Origin: Cyclobacteriaceae bacterium
GTDB lineage: Bacteria > Bacteroidota > Bacteroidia > Cytophagales > Cyclobacteriaceae
NCBI GenBank assembly: GCA_022842845.1
Contig: JALHOT010000007.1
Location: 116,834-163,656 of the forward strand
Direction: 5' to 3'
DNA: 46,823 nt
In this document: positions 1-9,810 of the stretch, piece by piece
Numbering within the stretch: position 1 is the stretch's first letter
How the letters are laid out: each line of letters opens with the position of its first letter
Translations under genes and position numbers: made by a program
Notes under the pieces: model-generated
Seen by the model: only the letters and a program-made list of their open reading frames with translations
What the model was told of the DNA's origin: nothing
Database searches by the model: none

Positions 1-1371
1 TGGATCTTTGTAGTAAGATCCATTAGCTCTGAAAACTGGGATATCAGAAGAATACAACACACCAGTAGATAGTACACCGTTAATGTTGTTGTCGTTCTGA
101 GGGCGTTCGGTTACAGATCTTGACAATGCTACATTGGTACCAAATCTTAAACGATCAGATACATTATTATTGATGTTCAAGCGTGAAGAAATACGATTGA
201 AACCTGATCCGATCATGATACCCTCCTGATTGAAATAGGTAGTAGAGAAACGGAAGTTAGTCTTATCATTTCCACCAGAGAAAGCTAAATCATACTGTTC
301 GATTTTACCCTTTCTGAAGATTTCCTTTAACCAATCTGTGCTTGGTGCAGTTGATGGATCGCGGAAGATTGAAGCCTCTCTAACACCATCGTTGTTGGTA
401 ACCGCAACAAATCCTCCAGGCGTGCTGGCAGCACCTGCTACACCATCAAATAAAAATGCTGCTAGTTCTGCATGATCTGCCCATGTAACACCGCTAAAAA
501 CACGTGTTGGGTAACGATTAGCCACCATTTCGAGCATTAACTCAGTAGCTTCCTGACCATTGATCTTCTTCACATCATCATTCTGACGCTGTTCGATACC
601 AGAGAAGTAGTTGAAATCAACTTTAGTCTTGCCTGACTTACCAGATTTAGTAGTAATCAATACAACACCGTTAGCAGCACGAGAACCGTAAATGGCAGCA
701 GATGCCGCATCTTTCAACACTTCCATTGACTCGATATCGTTAGGGTTGATATCAGACAAGGCGTTGGTTAACTGACCTCCTGTACCAATGGCAGTGTAAG
801 AACCGGTATTGATAGGCACACCGTCAACAACGAAAAGTGGCTGAGATGAACCGCTCAAAGAACCAGTACCACGGATGTTAATAGAGATACCAGAACCAGG
901 TGTACCTGAGCTCTGCACCACGTTAACACCTGCAGAACGGCCTTGTAGAGCCTGGTCAAGGTTTCTTAGAGGCAGACCTTCGAAATCTTTAGAGCTCACT
1001 GAGGTAATTGCACCGGTAACTTCGGCCTTAGCCTGAACACCGTAACCAGTTACAACGATTTCTGAAAGTTGTGTAACGTCAGCCGCCATCTGAACATCGA
1101 TGGTAGATCTTGTTCCAACACCAATTTCAGAAGTAGTAAGACCAATGAATGAAAAAACCAAGGTTCCGCCCTCTGCAGGAACAGAAATCTTGTAATTACC
1201 GTCAACATCTGTCACGGTACCTGTTGTAGTGCCTTTCAAAAGCACGTTTACTCCCGGTAATGAACTGCCGTCATCGGCAGATGTTACCTTACCTGTTACT
1301 GTCCGCTCCTGAGCGAAGGCCGAAGCCACCACCATTAGCGAGGCAGAAAGCAATAGTAAAACTCTCCTCAT
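1..1371 (-). CDS. SusC/RagA-family TonB-linked outer membrane transporter, N-terminal 457 codons (C-terminus outside the window)
   Basis: TonB-dependent outer membrane porin that imports glycans or peptides, normally with a SusD-type surface lipoprotein encoded just downstream (here off the left edge). Reverse-strand translation from the ATG at 1371 begins MRRVLLLLSASLMVVASAFA, a clear signal peptide. A carboxypeptidase-like regulatory domain follows (about residues 23-100, with GKVTSADDGSSLPGVNV). Next come the SusC linker with EIVVTGYG and the plug domain (NIRGTGSLSGSSQPLFVVDG, then the MEVLKDAASAAIYGSRAANG signature of the family). The frame stays open to base 1, so the beta-barrel is only partly present. 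The family is certain; the substrate cannot be read from this fragment. Confidence 0.96.
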   Translation of the reverse strand, partial: MRRVLLLLSASLMVVASAFAQERTVTGKVTSADDGSSLPGVNVLLKGTTTGTVTDVDGNYKISVPAEGGTLVFSFIGLTTSEIGVGTRSTIDVQMAADVTQLSEIVVTGYGVQAKAEVTGAITSVSSKDFEGLPLRNLDQALQGRSAGVNVVQSSGTPGSGISINIRGTGSLSGSSQPLFVVDGVPINTGSYTAIGTGGQLTNALSDINPNDIESMEVLKDAASAAIYGSRAANGVVLITTKSGKSGKTKVDFNYFSGIEQRQNDDVKKINGQEATELMLEMVANRYPTRVFSGVTWADHAELAAFLFDGVAGAASTPGGFVAVTNNDGVREASIFRDPSTAPSTDWLKEIFRKGKIEQYDLAFSGGNDKTNFRFSTTYFNQEGIMIGSGFNRISSRLNINNNVSDRLRFGTNVALSRSVTERPQNDNNINGVLSTGVLYSSDIPVFRANGSYYKDP

Positions 1372-1405
1372 AGATTTAATGTTAAGTTTAGATTATTATG
1401 AACCT

Positions 1406-1437
1406 CAAACATAAAACAAAAGAATAATGTTCAGCAA
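1406..1437 (-). promoter_or_regulatory. Predicted Bacteroidota promoter of the SusC gene
   Basis: On the minus strand TATGTTTG (1413-1406) matches the Bacteroidota -7 consensus TAnnTTTG. A TTG (1437-1435) lies 21 nt upstream, close to the usual -33 spacing. Transcription would start near 1400, giving a leader of about 30 nt before the ATG at 1371. This is a consensus match only. Confidence 0.5.
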
Positions 1438-1491
1438 CCTTTTAACACAAAATTTGCTAGCGCTAAATAGATTTCAGACCGAATGAAAGAC

Positions 1492-3417
1492 TTATAAAAC
1501 CCTGAATTCTATCCTTCTGTTGAGTTTCTGCCCTGATTCTGAGGTGTTTGGGGCCATGGGGCTGGAATCGCCATATCCCTTAAAAAATACCCTTTTTAGG
1601 GGTACCCCTTTTTTTATTAAATAATCAACTACCGACTTGGCTCTCCTTTCAGAAAGCTGGAGGTTATAGGCCTTATCACCCTGCGTATCGGTATGCCCGC
1701 CAATTTCGATAGATAATTTTGGGTTGAGCATAAGAAAGCGAACTACTTTATCCAACTCAGGGAAAGACGTTTCATTCAAATCATATCTATCAAAACCAAA
1801 GAAAATATTGTTCAACACGGTTAAAGAACCAGCTTTCACCCGATCCAATTCTATATCAATCACGATAGGTTCAACTGCATTTTCAGTAGCCAGGTCGAAA
1901 CTGAGACTTTTAAACAGATAATCCTTTCTGTTTATATACAGTGCATACTTCGATCCCTTGTTTAATACCATCAAGTATTCACCGGTAATAGAATCTGATT
2001 GGGTAAAAGCATCTAAGGTATCGCGTTCTATATTAATGAGCTCAATGTTTGCTGCGAGGGCTTTTCCTGTTTCTTTATCGCGAACCTTACCTTTTACATA
2101 GTTCACTACTTGGGGCTTTTGTCCTTCCGGGACTAACACTTCAAAGATTTTGCTGAACGATAAACCATTCTCGTCCAGTGACTCGTGCGAGTAGTAAGCT
2201 TTCTCACCATCAGCCGTAACAAACAATGAAAATTGATCTTCATGATTATTGATGGGAGCTCCCACGTTAATTGGGGCAGACCATTTTCCATTGCGGGCCC
2301 TTTCGGTATAATGTATGTCGTAACCACCAAACCCGGTAAGTCCATTGGTTGAGAAATACAGCCGATTGTTATTTACGTGGATAAAAGGAGATATCTCATC
2401 GTAAATAGTATTAACATCCTTCCCTGCATTCCTGGCTTTCGTCCACTGGCCTTTCTCATCTTGCGTACTGATCCATATGTCGCGCCTGCCTAAACCTCCT
2501 TTTCTATCGGACACGAAATAAAGTGTTCGCCCATCAGCTGATAAGCTGGGTTGCGATTCCCAATCAGATGAGTTAACTGTTTGCCCAAGATTTTTAGGCA
2601 CACTCCATTGATTGCCCATTTTATTGCTTTCATAGAGATCACAACTTCCCCAACCATCACGCCCAACGCAAGATGTAAAAATCAGCTTTCGGCCATCGGC
2701 CGATATGGCACTGGTTCCTTCATTGAGCGCAGAGTTTATATTGTCAGAAATCGAAACAGGTGATGTCCAACTACCCTTGTTATCTTTCAGTGAGATCACT
2801 ATATCTTCATCATCGCTGTTCTTATTACCCAGCCTTCTGGTATAGATAAGTGTCTGCTGGTCTGCAGTTAACACTGGGAAATATTGCATGGTAAAACAAT
2901 TGACCGTGTCGCTTAGTGGTCTTTGTTGAAAATCTTTTGCCAATTGTTGGTTCTGTCTAGCAAAAGCAGCATTGTCAATCATGCGTTTGGCAAGATCAAA
3001 CCTTGCTTTGTTTTGGTAGGAAGGTACTTCATTTTGAATATAAAGACTCAATAACTGCGTGGCACCATCATAATTTCCGTAAACAAAGTAAGCCTCCCCT
3101 AGCTCAAACCAAAAACCCTTTTTAGAACGCTCATCCTTAACCAGTGCTAATCCTTTTTCAAAATTCTCGATAGCTCTCGCATACTGTTTAAAGGATTTAT
3201 AGGTTTGCCCTAATCGAAAATATGCTTCGAAGAAATTCTTATCCTTTTCAATCGCCTGCACCAGCATGTCGGTAGCCTGCTTGTATTGACCCCGAACTCG
3301 AAAATTATCAGCTTCTTGATAAAGCTCAACGGCCTTTTTCGACTTAGAACTCAGTGCAGGCTGGGCACTCACCCAAGTGATGGAAAGAATAAAAAATAGC
3401 AGAAGACTACAACGCAT
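1492..3417 (-). CDS. OmpA-family envelope protein with TPR, PD40 beta-propeller and C-terminal peptidoglycan-binding domain
   Basis: Likely a periplasmic or outer-membrane protein anchored to peptidoglycan. Domain order over 641 residues: signal peptide (about 1-18, ending VSAQ), TPR repeats (about 30-145), WD40-like PD40 repeats with S-x-DGRxLIFTS and LSADGRTLYFVSDR patterns (about 185-420), a carboxypeptidase-like regulatory segment (about 440-520), and an OmpA C-terminal domain (about 530-641). The last contains the peptidoglycan-contact motifs GHTDTQG and LSERRAKSV. This architecture is common in Bacteroidota and is often linked to gliding, secretion or envelope integrity, but the specific role here is unknown. 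It is followed on the minus strand by the SusC gene, which has its own predicted promoter. Confidence 0.93.
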   Translation of the reverse strand: MRCSLLLFFILSITWVSAQPALSSKSKKAVELYQEADNFRVRGQYKQATDMLVQAIEKDKNFFEAYFRLGQTYKSFKQYARAIENFEKGLALVKDERSKKGFWFELGEAYFVYGNYDGATQLLSLYIQNEVPSYQNKARFDLAKRMIDNAAFARQNQQLAKDFQQRPLSDTVNCFTMQYFPVLTADQQTLIYTRRLGNKNSDDEDIVISLKDNKGSWTSPVSISDNINSALNEGTSAISADGRKLIFTSCVGRDGWGSCDLYESNKMGNQWSVPKNLGQTVNSSDWESQPSLSADGRTLYFVSDRKGGLGRRDIWISTQDEKGQWTKARNAGKDVNTIYDEISPFIHVNNNRLYFSTNGLTGFGGYDIHYTERARNGKWSAPINVGAPINNHEDQFSLFVTADGEKAYYSHESLDENGLSFSKIFEVLVPEGQKPQVVNYVKGKVRDKETGKALAANIELINIERDTLDAFTQSDSITGEYLMVLNKGSKYALYINRKDYLFKSLSFDLATENAVEPIVIDIELDRVKAGSLTVLNNIFFGFDRYDLNETSFPELDKVVRFLMLNPKLSIEIGGHTDTQGDKAYNLQLSERRAKSVVDYLIKKGVPLKRVFFKGYGDSSPMAPNTSESGQKLNRRIEFRVL

Positions 3418-3425
3418 GAATAAAG

Positions 3426-4022
3426 TTAAAAAACAATGTTATCGATAGCAATTTCATTGCTATCAAAACGAAGCATGGCGTTGAAGATTTTAAATGCTTC
3501 AAAGTCTTTTAAATCTTTTCGGGAAATTTCCTCTTCCTGAATTTTTTCAAACTCCAATAGTTGTTGACGCATAGTACCCTTTAACAAAGGCTGCCACGGT
3601 GTATACCATTGATTGTCTCGTTTAAAGGCAATGTTCGCATAGGACGTATCTGTGACCATGCCACGCTTGAGAATCAACACATCATCGCAACCTTCGCGCA
3701 AAGAATACAAATGTTCAAGCAGCTTGCGATCAGCATACTTGAATTCATAGTTGATTCTATTATGCTCCACTATCTTCAGTGTACTGACTTGCCGCGGTGT
3801 ATAGGGATTTAATTCAATTGTACGCCTGATGTCATCATAAATGAGTTTACATTTGAACACCCCTTCCGACTCAAGCGGGATATTACTAAGCTCTTCTTCC
3901 AGATCGAAGTACTCATCAATGCCATAAAGCGCATGTAACGAACGTTTCATGCGCTGCTCATGGTAAACAAGGTTTTGAAACTTACCTTGTTCCACACGTA
4001 TGCTCTCAAATAACAGGGACAT
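3426..4022 (-). CDS. pabC: Aminotransferase class IV protein, probable 4-amino-4-deoxychorismate lyase (PabC-like)
   Basis: A PLP-dependent fold-type IV enzyme that would split aminodeoxychorismate into p-aminobenzoate and pyruvate for folate synthesis. The 198-residue protein is shorter than typical PabC (about 270). It keeps the N-terminal start LLFESIRVEQGKFQN, a KCKLIYD segment in which a lysine is placed as expected for the cofactor, and the TDTSYANIAF motif that lines the active site in this superfamily. The assignment rests mainly on context: it overlaps the upstream pabB by 17 bases, which suggests translational coupling. The short length makes the exact reaction less certain than the superfamily. 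Confidence 0.78.
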   Translation of the reverse strand: MSLLFESIRVEQGKFQNLVYHEQRMKRSLHALYGIDEYFDLEEELSNIPLESEGVFKCKLIYDDIRRTIELNPYTPRQVSTLKIVEHNRINYEFKYADRKLLEHLYSLREGCDDVLILKRGMVTDTSYANIAFKRDNQWYTPWQPLLKGTMRQQLLEFEKIQEEEISRKDLKDFEAFKIFNAMLRFDSNEIAIDNIVF

Positions 4023-4977
4023 ATATTTTAGTCAATGCTTCTTGGTATTCACTGATGCAATTACTCTGCGTAGTAATACCTCCACCACTTCTGTAGTACA
4101 ACTGGTTACCTTGTAACTCAATATAACGAATCATTACTGCGCTATCCAAATTCTCACCATCAAAACAACCCATCACTCCGGTGTAATAACCGCGGGCTTC
4201 GCCTTCTGCCCCGCTAATAATCTCCAATGTTTTATTCTTAGGCGCCCCGCTTACCGAACCTGCGGGCAGGAGCTTCCACAACAAAGTGCCAAGCTGGTCA
4301 AAATAATTACCTGGTAAATCTCCTTCAATTTCCGAACTAACCTGCAACAAGGTACGGTCTTGCGTTTTAATGCGATCTACATAACGAAACCTTTTCACCC
4401 TAATCTTTTCTGCCACTATACTCAAATCGTTGCGCAGCAAATCTACAATGGTCACGTGCTCGGCAAATTCTTTCTTATCATTCAAAATCAACTCTTCTGC
4501 ATTGGGCAGCGATGCATCAATGGTACCCTTCATCGGGTAGGTATAAATTTTACCATCCGCAATCTTTACAAAGCTTTCAGGGCTGTACACCAAAAAATCA
4601 TTCTTGTATAAAAGCTTATAGGGAGCAGATGCTATGGCATACAATTGAGTCAAAGTGCGGTTAACCTCAATTGGCGTTTTTATGGTAAGGTTGGTTAGGA
4701 ATGAATCGCCATAAGCTAAATGCTTGAAAACCTTATTAAACTTTACTTGATAGTCTTCGAAAACGGGCGGACGACTATTTACCACTAAGGCATTTTTAGT
4801 AACAGGTAAAATCGTGTGGTTTGTGAAATTGGGAAAGTTGATTTTGATTTGATTCGAATCAATGTGATCCAGCCTCCATGCGATCGGGCTTTTCATTTCG
4901 AAATCAATCATAAAAAAGAATGGTCTACGCGTTTTACCCCATTCATTCAATTGCCCGATAAACTGCTCTTGCGTCAT
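4006..4977 (-). CDS. pabB: Aminodeoxychorismate synthase component I (short Bacteroidota form)
   Basis: A chorismate-binding enzyme that aminates chorismate to 4-amino-4-deoxychorismate, the first step to p-aminobenzoate. The protein has 323 residues, lacking the N-terminal region of longer PabB proteins but retaining the catalytic core. YPMKGT carries the lysine of the PIKGT motif, which distinguishes PabB from anthranilate synthase. SVSGAPKNKTLEII and the C-terminal YRSGGGIT are chorismate-domain hallmarks. The partner glutaminase PabA is not encoded in the window. The 3' end overlaps the pabC-like gene, and queE lies 24 bases upstream in the same direction, so a pterin/folate-related transcription unit is likely. 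Confidence 0.9.
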   Translation of the reverse strand: MTQEQFIGQLNEWGKTRRPFFFMIDFEMKSPIAWRLDHIDSNQIKINFPNFTNHTILPVTKNALVVNSRPPVFEDYQVKFNKVFKHLAYGDSFLTNLTIKTPIEVNRTLTQLYAIASAPYKLLYKNDFLVYSPESFVKIADGKIYTYPMKGTIDASLPNAEELILNDKKEFAEHVTIVDLLRNDLSIVAEKIRVKRFRYVDRIKTQDRTLLQVSSEIEGDLPGNYFDQLGTLLWKLLPAGSVSGAPKNKTLEIISGAEGEARGYYTGVMGCFDGENLDSAVMIRYIELQGNQLYYRSGGGITTQSNCISEYQEALTKIYVPVI

Positions 4978-5001
4978 TACATGTAGCCAGTTGATACTGG
5001 C

Positions 5002-5625
5002 TTAAGGGATGTTCATATATTTATGAACCTGTAAAGAAACCTGCCACTTAGGATTTGACTTAACGTATTCAATAATCAAGGGAAGTATTTCTTTCTCTTT
5101 AGACCACTCTGGTTGTAAAAACAACTGACACGCTGACCCAACTTGTGCGGCATGCTCTTCTGCCCAGAAGAAATCAGACTTATGATAGATTACAACCTTT
5201 AACTCATCTGCCTTCGCATAAATTGCGGGGTGTGGTGCCTTAAACTTCTTAGGAGAAAAACACACCCAATCCCAAGAGCCTGTTAAAGGATACACCCCGG
5301 ATGTCTCGATATGTGTCTTTAAAAATCTTTTATGCAAAGCATCGGTGAGTGGTTCCAGATTATACATGACAGGCTCGCCTCCGGTAACCACTGCAATTCT
5401 GGAACCACTGGCTTCTGCCTTCGTAGCCATCTCTTCTACGGCAACCTTCGGATGCGCTTCTGCATCCCAAGAATCTTTTACATCACACCAAACACAACCC
5501 ACATCACACCCACCAAGGCGTATAAAATAAGCGGCCCTCCCTTGGTAAAATCCTTCACCTTGAATGGTGTAGAAATCTTCCATTAAGGGAAGCTCGGTTG
5601 TTGATATGGGGATTTTAACGTTCAT
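5002..5625 (-). CDS. queE: 7-carboxy-7-deazaguanine synthase (radical SAM)
   Basis: Converts 6-carboxytetrahydropterin to 7-carboxy-7-deazaguanine in preQ0/queuosine synthesis. Visible features: the substrate-binding start FYTIQGEGFYQGRAAYFIRLGGC, a CDVGCVWC cluster-binding motif (C-x3-C-x2-C) for the 4Fe-4S cluster, a VVTGGEP SAM-contact motif and HIETSG. The length of 207 residues fits the family. The start ATG at 5625 is supported by the immediate conserved N-terminus. The queuosine pathway is completed functionally by tgt at 36646-37776 in this window. Confidence 0.93.
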   Translation of the reverse strand: MNVKIPISTTELPLMEDFYTIQGEGFYQGRAAYFIRLGGCDVGCVWCDVKDSWDAEAHPKVAVEEMATKAEASGSRIAVVTGGEPVMYNLEPLTDALHKRFLKTHIETSGVYPLTGSWDWVCFSPKKFKAPHPAIYAKADELKVVIYHKSDFFWAEEHAAQVGSACQLFLQPEWSKEKEILPLIIEYVKSNPKWQVSLQVHKYMNIP

Positions 5626-5627
5626 TC

Positions 5628-5654
5628 AAAATTTGAAATTTCAAATTTGAAATT
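5628..5654. repeat. AT-rich tandem palindrome between queE and folD
   Basis: The 27-bp queE-folD junction consists of alternating AAATTT, GAAATTTC and CAAATTTG units that read as nested palindromes. For example AATTTCAAATTTGAAATT is perfectly self-complementary. It directly follows the folD stop and precedes the queE start, so it could form a cruciform or an RNA hairpin in the intercistronic region. No function is demonstrated. Confidence 0.6.
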
Positions 5655-5655
5655 A

Positions 5656-6543
5656 TTAAGGGTTTCTATTTTCAGTGGCGCGCAGGGTATTGAGTAATAA
5701 AGAAGCGATAGTCATGGGGCCAACGCCTCCGGGTACCGGTGTAATATAAGAGGCTTTAGCTGCGACTGCTTTAAAGTCTACATCTCCTTTAAGGGCAAAA
5801 CCATTTTTGTATTGAGGTCCCTCTACTCGAGTTGTCCCAATATCTATCACCACAGCACCTTCTTTTACCATGTCTGCTGTAATAAGGCCAGGTTTTCCAA
5901 CAGCCGTAATAAGAATATCAGCGCTACGTGTGTAAGAGTTTATGTCTTTGGTGTACTTATGACAAATGGTGACAGTAGCATGACCTTGCTCGGTTAACAT
6001 CATACTCAATGGAGCGCCTGTTAGACGGCTCGCCCCTACCACTACTGCATGCTTGCCTTCTGTCTCAATTTTATACCTGCGCAATAATTCCATTACGCCA
6101 AATGGAGTGGCTGGCATGATCAGCGGATTCTTAGATACAATACTACCAAAGTTGTGGTTGGTAAACCCATCAACATCTTTATCGGAACGAATTTTCTCTG
6201 TGATCTTCTCTACAGAAATATGAGCAGGAAGGGGAAGCTGCACAATAAAACCATCTACATCTTCATCGTTGTTTACATGATCGATGTGCTTCATCAATTT
6301 CTCCTCGCTAATCGTATCTGCGAAACGCATCATTGTGTAATGAAAACCTACTGCCTTACACGCTTTCACTTTATGGTCAACATAGGTTTGGCTGGCTCCA
6401 TCATCGCCTACTAAAATAATAGCCAGATGGGGTATTTTTTTTCCTGAAGCTTTACGCTCAGCGACCTTGGCAGATATTTCTTCTTTAATATCAGAAGAAA
6501 TTTTACGACCATCGATTAACGTGTATGTAGTTGTTTCTGTCAT
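5656..6543 (-). CDS. folD: Bifunctional methylenetetrahydrofolate dehydrogenase / methenyltetrahydrofolate cyclohydrolase
   Basis: Interconverts 5,10-methylene-, 5,10-methenyl- and 10-formyl-tetrahydrofolate in cytosolic one-carbon metabolism, using NADP. The 295-residue protein shows the catalytic Y-x-x-x-K motif (YVDHK), the DVDGF and QLPLPAHI signatures, the nucleotide-binding VVGASRLTGAPLSMML and the C-terminal TPVPGGVGPMT. These are all diagnostic of FolD, and the length is normal. It lies upstream of queE and pabB on the same strand, 30 bases from queE, so it may be co-transcribed with that group. Confidence 0.97.
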   Translation of the reverse strand: MTETTTYTLIDGRKISSDIKEEISAKVAERKASGKKIPHLAIILVGDDGASQTYVDHKVKACKAVGFHYTMMRFADTISEEKLMKHIDHVNNDEDVDGFIVQLPLPAHISVEKITEKIRSDKDVDGFTNHNFGSIVSKNPLIMPATPFGVMELLRRYKIETEGKHAVVVGASRLTGAPLSMMLTEQGHATVTICHKYTKDINSYTRSADILITAVGKPGLITADMVKEGAVVIDIGTTRVEGPQYKNGFALKGDVDFKAVAAKASYITPVPGGVGPMTIASLLLNTLRATENRNP

Positions 6544-6638
6544 TGTTTACGCATTTTGAAAGTGCTTACTTTCTTACTCTCTATAAACGTATTATGCTGT
6601 TTTATTAATACCTCTACTAGCACCTTACCCAATCTCCA

Positions 6639-8456
6639 CTATTCAATTTTCAGAATCGCCATGAAGGCTTCTTGCGGCACCTCAACTGTACCAATCTGGC
6701 GCATCCGCTTCTTACCCTTCTTCTGCTTTTCCAACAACTTACGCTTACGTGAAATATCACCACCGTAACACTTGGCAATTACGTTCTTGCGAATGGCGCT
6801 GATGTTTTCACGAGCTACAATTTTTTGCCCGATAGCCGCCTGAACGGCTATTTCAAACATCTGACGCGGGATCAATTCCTTTAACTTTTCACAAAGCTTT
6901 CTGCCCCACTCCTGCGATTTGGCGCGGTGAACAATGGCACTTAAGGCATCGACTTTTTCACCATTCAGCATGATGTCTAGTTTTACCATGTCTGATTCGC
7001 GGAAGCCTATTAAGTGATAATCGAGTGACGCATATCCGCGCGATATAGATTTTAATTTGTCGAAGAAATCAAAAACAATTTCTGACAAAGGCATTTCAAA
7101 ACTCATTTCTACCCGGTCTGTAGTCAGGTAATTTTGATTTTGAATAATACCTCGCTTATCCATACACAAACCAATGATAGGGCCTATGTATTCTGATTTA
7201 GTGATGATTTGTGCCTTGATATAAGGTTCTTCTATGTAATCCATCTTAGTTGGATCCGGCATTTCTGATGGCGCATTGATGTCTACCTGAGTGCCATCGG
7301 TTAAAAATGCCTTGAATTGTACTGACGGTACCGTTGTAATAACCGTCATGTTGAATTCACGCTCCAGACGTTCCTGGATAATTTCCATGTGGAGCATACC
7401 CAAAAATCCGCAACGGAAACCAAAGCCAAGAGCTGCTGACGTTTCTAATTCCCACACGAGCGAAGCATCATTCAACTGCAACTTCTCCATGGATGCACGA
7501 AGTTCTTCAAACTCCGTTGTATCAACTGGGTAGATACCAGCAAATACCATGGGCTTTACTTCCTGAAAACCACCGAGTGATTCACCAGGATTAATGGCAT
7601 TGGTAATGGTATCACCTACATGCACTTCTTTGGCTACCTTAATACCGGAAATGAGGTAACCTACATTACCAGCACTAATCTCATTACAAGGTTGCTGGTT
7701 GAGTCGAAGAATACCAATCTCATCTGCGTTGTATTCCTGACCGGTACTCACAAATTTTACCTTTTCTCCTTTTCTGATTGTGCCGTTGACTACACGGAAA
7801 ATAACCTCAATACCTCGGAACGAATTAAAGACTGAGTCAAAAATCATGGCCTGCAGTGGCGCCTTGGGGTTGCCCTTGGGCGCTTTGATGCGGTGCACAA
7901 CAGCCTTAAGAATATCTTCGATGCCAATACCTTCCTTACCACTGGCGTGAATAACGTCTTCACGCTTACAGCCGATCATTTCCACAATCTCGTCCGTCAC
8001 TTCTTCGGGCATGGCATGCGGAAGATCGATTTTATTCAACACCGGAATAATCTCCAAGTCGTTTTCTAAAGCCAGGTACAAGTTTGAAATAGTCTGGGCC
8101 TCGATACCCTGACTGGCATCCACAATCAGCAAAGCCCCTTCGCAGGCGGCAATGGATCGGGAAACCTCGTAAGAAAAATCAACGTGACCGGGGGTGTCAA
8201 TCAGGTTTAACACATAATCTTTACCATCCAGCTTATAATTCATCTGGATAGCGTGGGACTTAATCGTAATGCCTTTTTCACGTTCCAAATCCATATTGTC
8301 AAGCACCTGCGCCTGCATTTCACGGTCAGAAACGGTACCTGTAAACTCTAATAAACGGTCGGCCAGGGTACTTTTACCGTGGTCAATATGGGCTATTATG
8401 CAAAAATTGCGGATGTTTTCAATTGCTCCCTTCAAAATCGGTTTTTCGGACTGCAA
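6639..8456 (-). CDS. lepA: Elongation factor 4 (LepA), translational GTPase
   Basis: A ribosome-binding GTPase thought to help ribosome assembly and relieve stalled or mistranslocated elongation complexes. The 605-residue protein has the G1 motif [10 protein letters not shown]3 DTPGH, G4 NKID and the LepA-specific C-terminal domain ([20 protein letters not shown] near residue 570). The start is unusual: the only plausible initiation codon giving the conserved N-terminus is TTG at 8456 (or a second TTG 21 bases in), because a stop lies three codons upstream and there is no ATG before the GTPase core. It is preceded on the same strand by the sensor kinase gene, 40 bases away. Confidence 0.96.
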   Translation of the reverse strand: MQSEKPILKGAIENIRNFCIIAHIDHGKSTLADRLLEFTGTVSDREMQAQVLDNMDLEREKGITIKSHAIQMNYKLDGKDYVLNLIDTPGHVDFSYEVSRSIAACEGALLIVDASQGIEAQTISNLYLALENDLEIIPVLNKIDLPHAMPEEVTDEIVEMIGCKREDVIHASGKEGIGIEDILKAVVHRIKAPKGNPKAPLQAMIFDSVFNSFRGIEVIFRVVNGTIRKGEKVKFVSTGQEYNADEIGILRLNQQPCNEISAGNVGYLISGIKVAKEVHVGDTITNAINPGESLGGFQEVKPMVFAGIYPVDTTEFEELRASMEKLQLNDASLVWELETSAALGFGFRCGFLGMLHMEIIQERLEREFNMTVITTVPSVQFKAFLTDGTQVDINAPSEMPDPTKMDYIEEPYIKAQIITKSEYIGPIIGLCMDKRGIIQNQNYLTTDRVEMSFEMPLSEIVFDFFDKLKSISRGYASLDYHLIGFRESDMVKLDIMLNGEKVDALSAIVHRAKSQEWGRKLCEKLKELIPRQMFEIAVQAAIGQKIVARENISAIRKNVIAKCYGGDISRKRKLLEKQKKGKKRMRQIGTVEVPQEAFMAILKIE

Positions 8457-8496
8457 AAATAGCTAAAGAAGGGCTTTTCAGGCGATTTTGATTGGC

Positions 8497-9810
8497 TTAT
8501 ATTTTTACTCTTAACGTGGCTGTAAATTCCAGCGCCTGACTTTCAAGGCTAAGGGTAAAACCATGCAATTTTACGATCTGATCACAAATCCATAGTCCCA
8601 TCCCTAAACCTGAGCTTAGGCTTGTTGATTTTTTAAACTCCTTTAGTAAAAGCATTGGTTCCTTAACCAACTCTGCTACTGGGTTTTTGACATTTACTAA
8701 AAACTCTTCCTTTTGTTTTGTGAGACTAAGTACCACTGTTGAATAACGGGGTGCGTACTTAATGGCATTTTCAATCAAATTGGCTAATACCGTTTCCATT
8801 TTATCCGCATCTACCAGTACCTCAAAATTTTCAACCCCTTCATCGATCAGTACTTGTACATGTGTGCCAAATTCTTCACTCGTATATTTTACTTTTTTCA
8901 AGGAAGAATAAATCAATTCATCCAATGATTCTTTGGTCTTTCTGATTGTAAGAATATCTGCTTTCAGTTCACTGATTAACAGAAAATCGTGTATGACCCG
9001 CTCCAACCTCTCCACTTCACTGAGCAAGGAGTTGAGGCGAGCAGCTGAGGCCTCACTATTGGCTATGGTTAATTCTGCCTTCATCACAGCAAGTGGTGTT
9101 CTCAGCTCATGGGCTGCGGATGCAAAAAAATTAGTCTGTGCATTGGCCGACTGCCGGATGCGCTCCAACATACTGTTAATAGATTCGGCCAACAGTCTGC
9201 TCTCGTCATTTGTTTGCGGCAACGGAATCAGGTTGATGTCTTTCGATGTATTAACCAAAGATGAGGCTTTCACAATTTTCTTAATGGGTTGTAATATCCA
9301 GCCGGAAACAAAAAACACCAATATCCCTGCTAAAGCGATGGCCATAGCGATAGCCACAAAAAGATAAAACTGTAGTGAATTTATTTGCTCTTGAAAGATG
9401 GTACCACTGCGACCAAGCGATAAGACAAGATTCGTTTCCGGTTGCTCAAGCGTTCTGCTGACATTAATAATTTCGAAGGTATCAACGTAGGCTATATCTT
9501 GCCAATAAGGCAACATTTCCAATGCTGGAAAATCTGGGGAGCTAAAAATGGTTTGAAACTGAAGCTCTCGCTGAAGCTGAACCCTCATCACAAAACCTTC
9601 TGACGGGATAGGAATGGTTATCGGATCAAGTCTTACCTGACTGAGTAATTTTTCGGCTTCGGTATTGAGTTCTCGCTTATTAGTTGTTCTCAGAGCCGCC
9701 TCCACTTTCTTATACACAAGCCAGTGAACGGGTAAGATCACACTCAGAAAAACCAGAAAAAAAAGAATGGCTGTTTTTGTACGTATGCTTCTGAAAAGAG
9801 ATGGCATCAT
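8497..9810 (-). CDS. Sensor histidine kinase (HAMP, HisKA, HATPase)
   Basis: Membrane sensor that autophosphorylates and passes phosphate to the response regulator encoded just upstream. Transmembrane helices lie at about residues 14-32 and 148-170 and bracket a periplasmic sensing region of about 115 residues. A HAMP linker (about 172-225), the HisKA H-box AAHELRTPLAVMK and an HATPase_c domain with NLIENAIKYAP and SSGLGMGLWICDQIV follow. The start is ATG 9810, overlapping the regulator stop as ATGA, which indicates translational coupling. The periplasmic ligand is unknown. The topology and partner resemble OmpR/EnvZ- and CusS-like systems. Confidence 0.94.
   Translation of the reverse strand: MMPSLFRSIRTKTAILFFLVFLSVILPVHWLVYKKVEAALRTTNKRELNTEAEKLLSQVRLDPITIPIPSEGFVMRVQLQRELQFQTIFSSPDFPALEMLPYWQDIAYVDTFEIINVSRTLEQPETNLVLSLGRSGTIFQEQINSLQFYLFVAIAMAIALAGILVFFVSGWILQPIKKIVKASSLVNTSKDINLIPLPQTNDESRLLAESINSMLERIRQSANAQTNFFASAAHELRTPLAVMKAELTIANSEASAARLNSLLSEVERLERVIHDFLLISELKADILTIRKTKESLDELIYSSLKKVKYTSEEFGTHVQVLIDEGVENFEVLVDADKMETVLANLIENAIKYAPRYSTVVLSLTKQKEEFLVNVKNPVAELVKEPMLLLKEFKKSTSLSSGLGMGLWICDQIVKLHGFTLSLESQALEFTATLRVKI

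Noticed and set aside
8933-9367. Long plus-strand ORF opposite the sensor kinase
   Set aside because: It lies antisense to the conserved HisKA and HAMP coding sequence and has no recognisable features.
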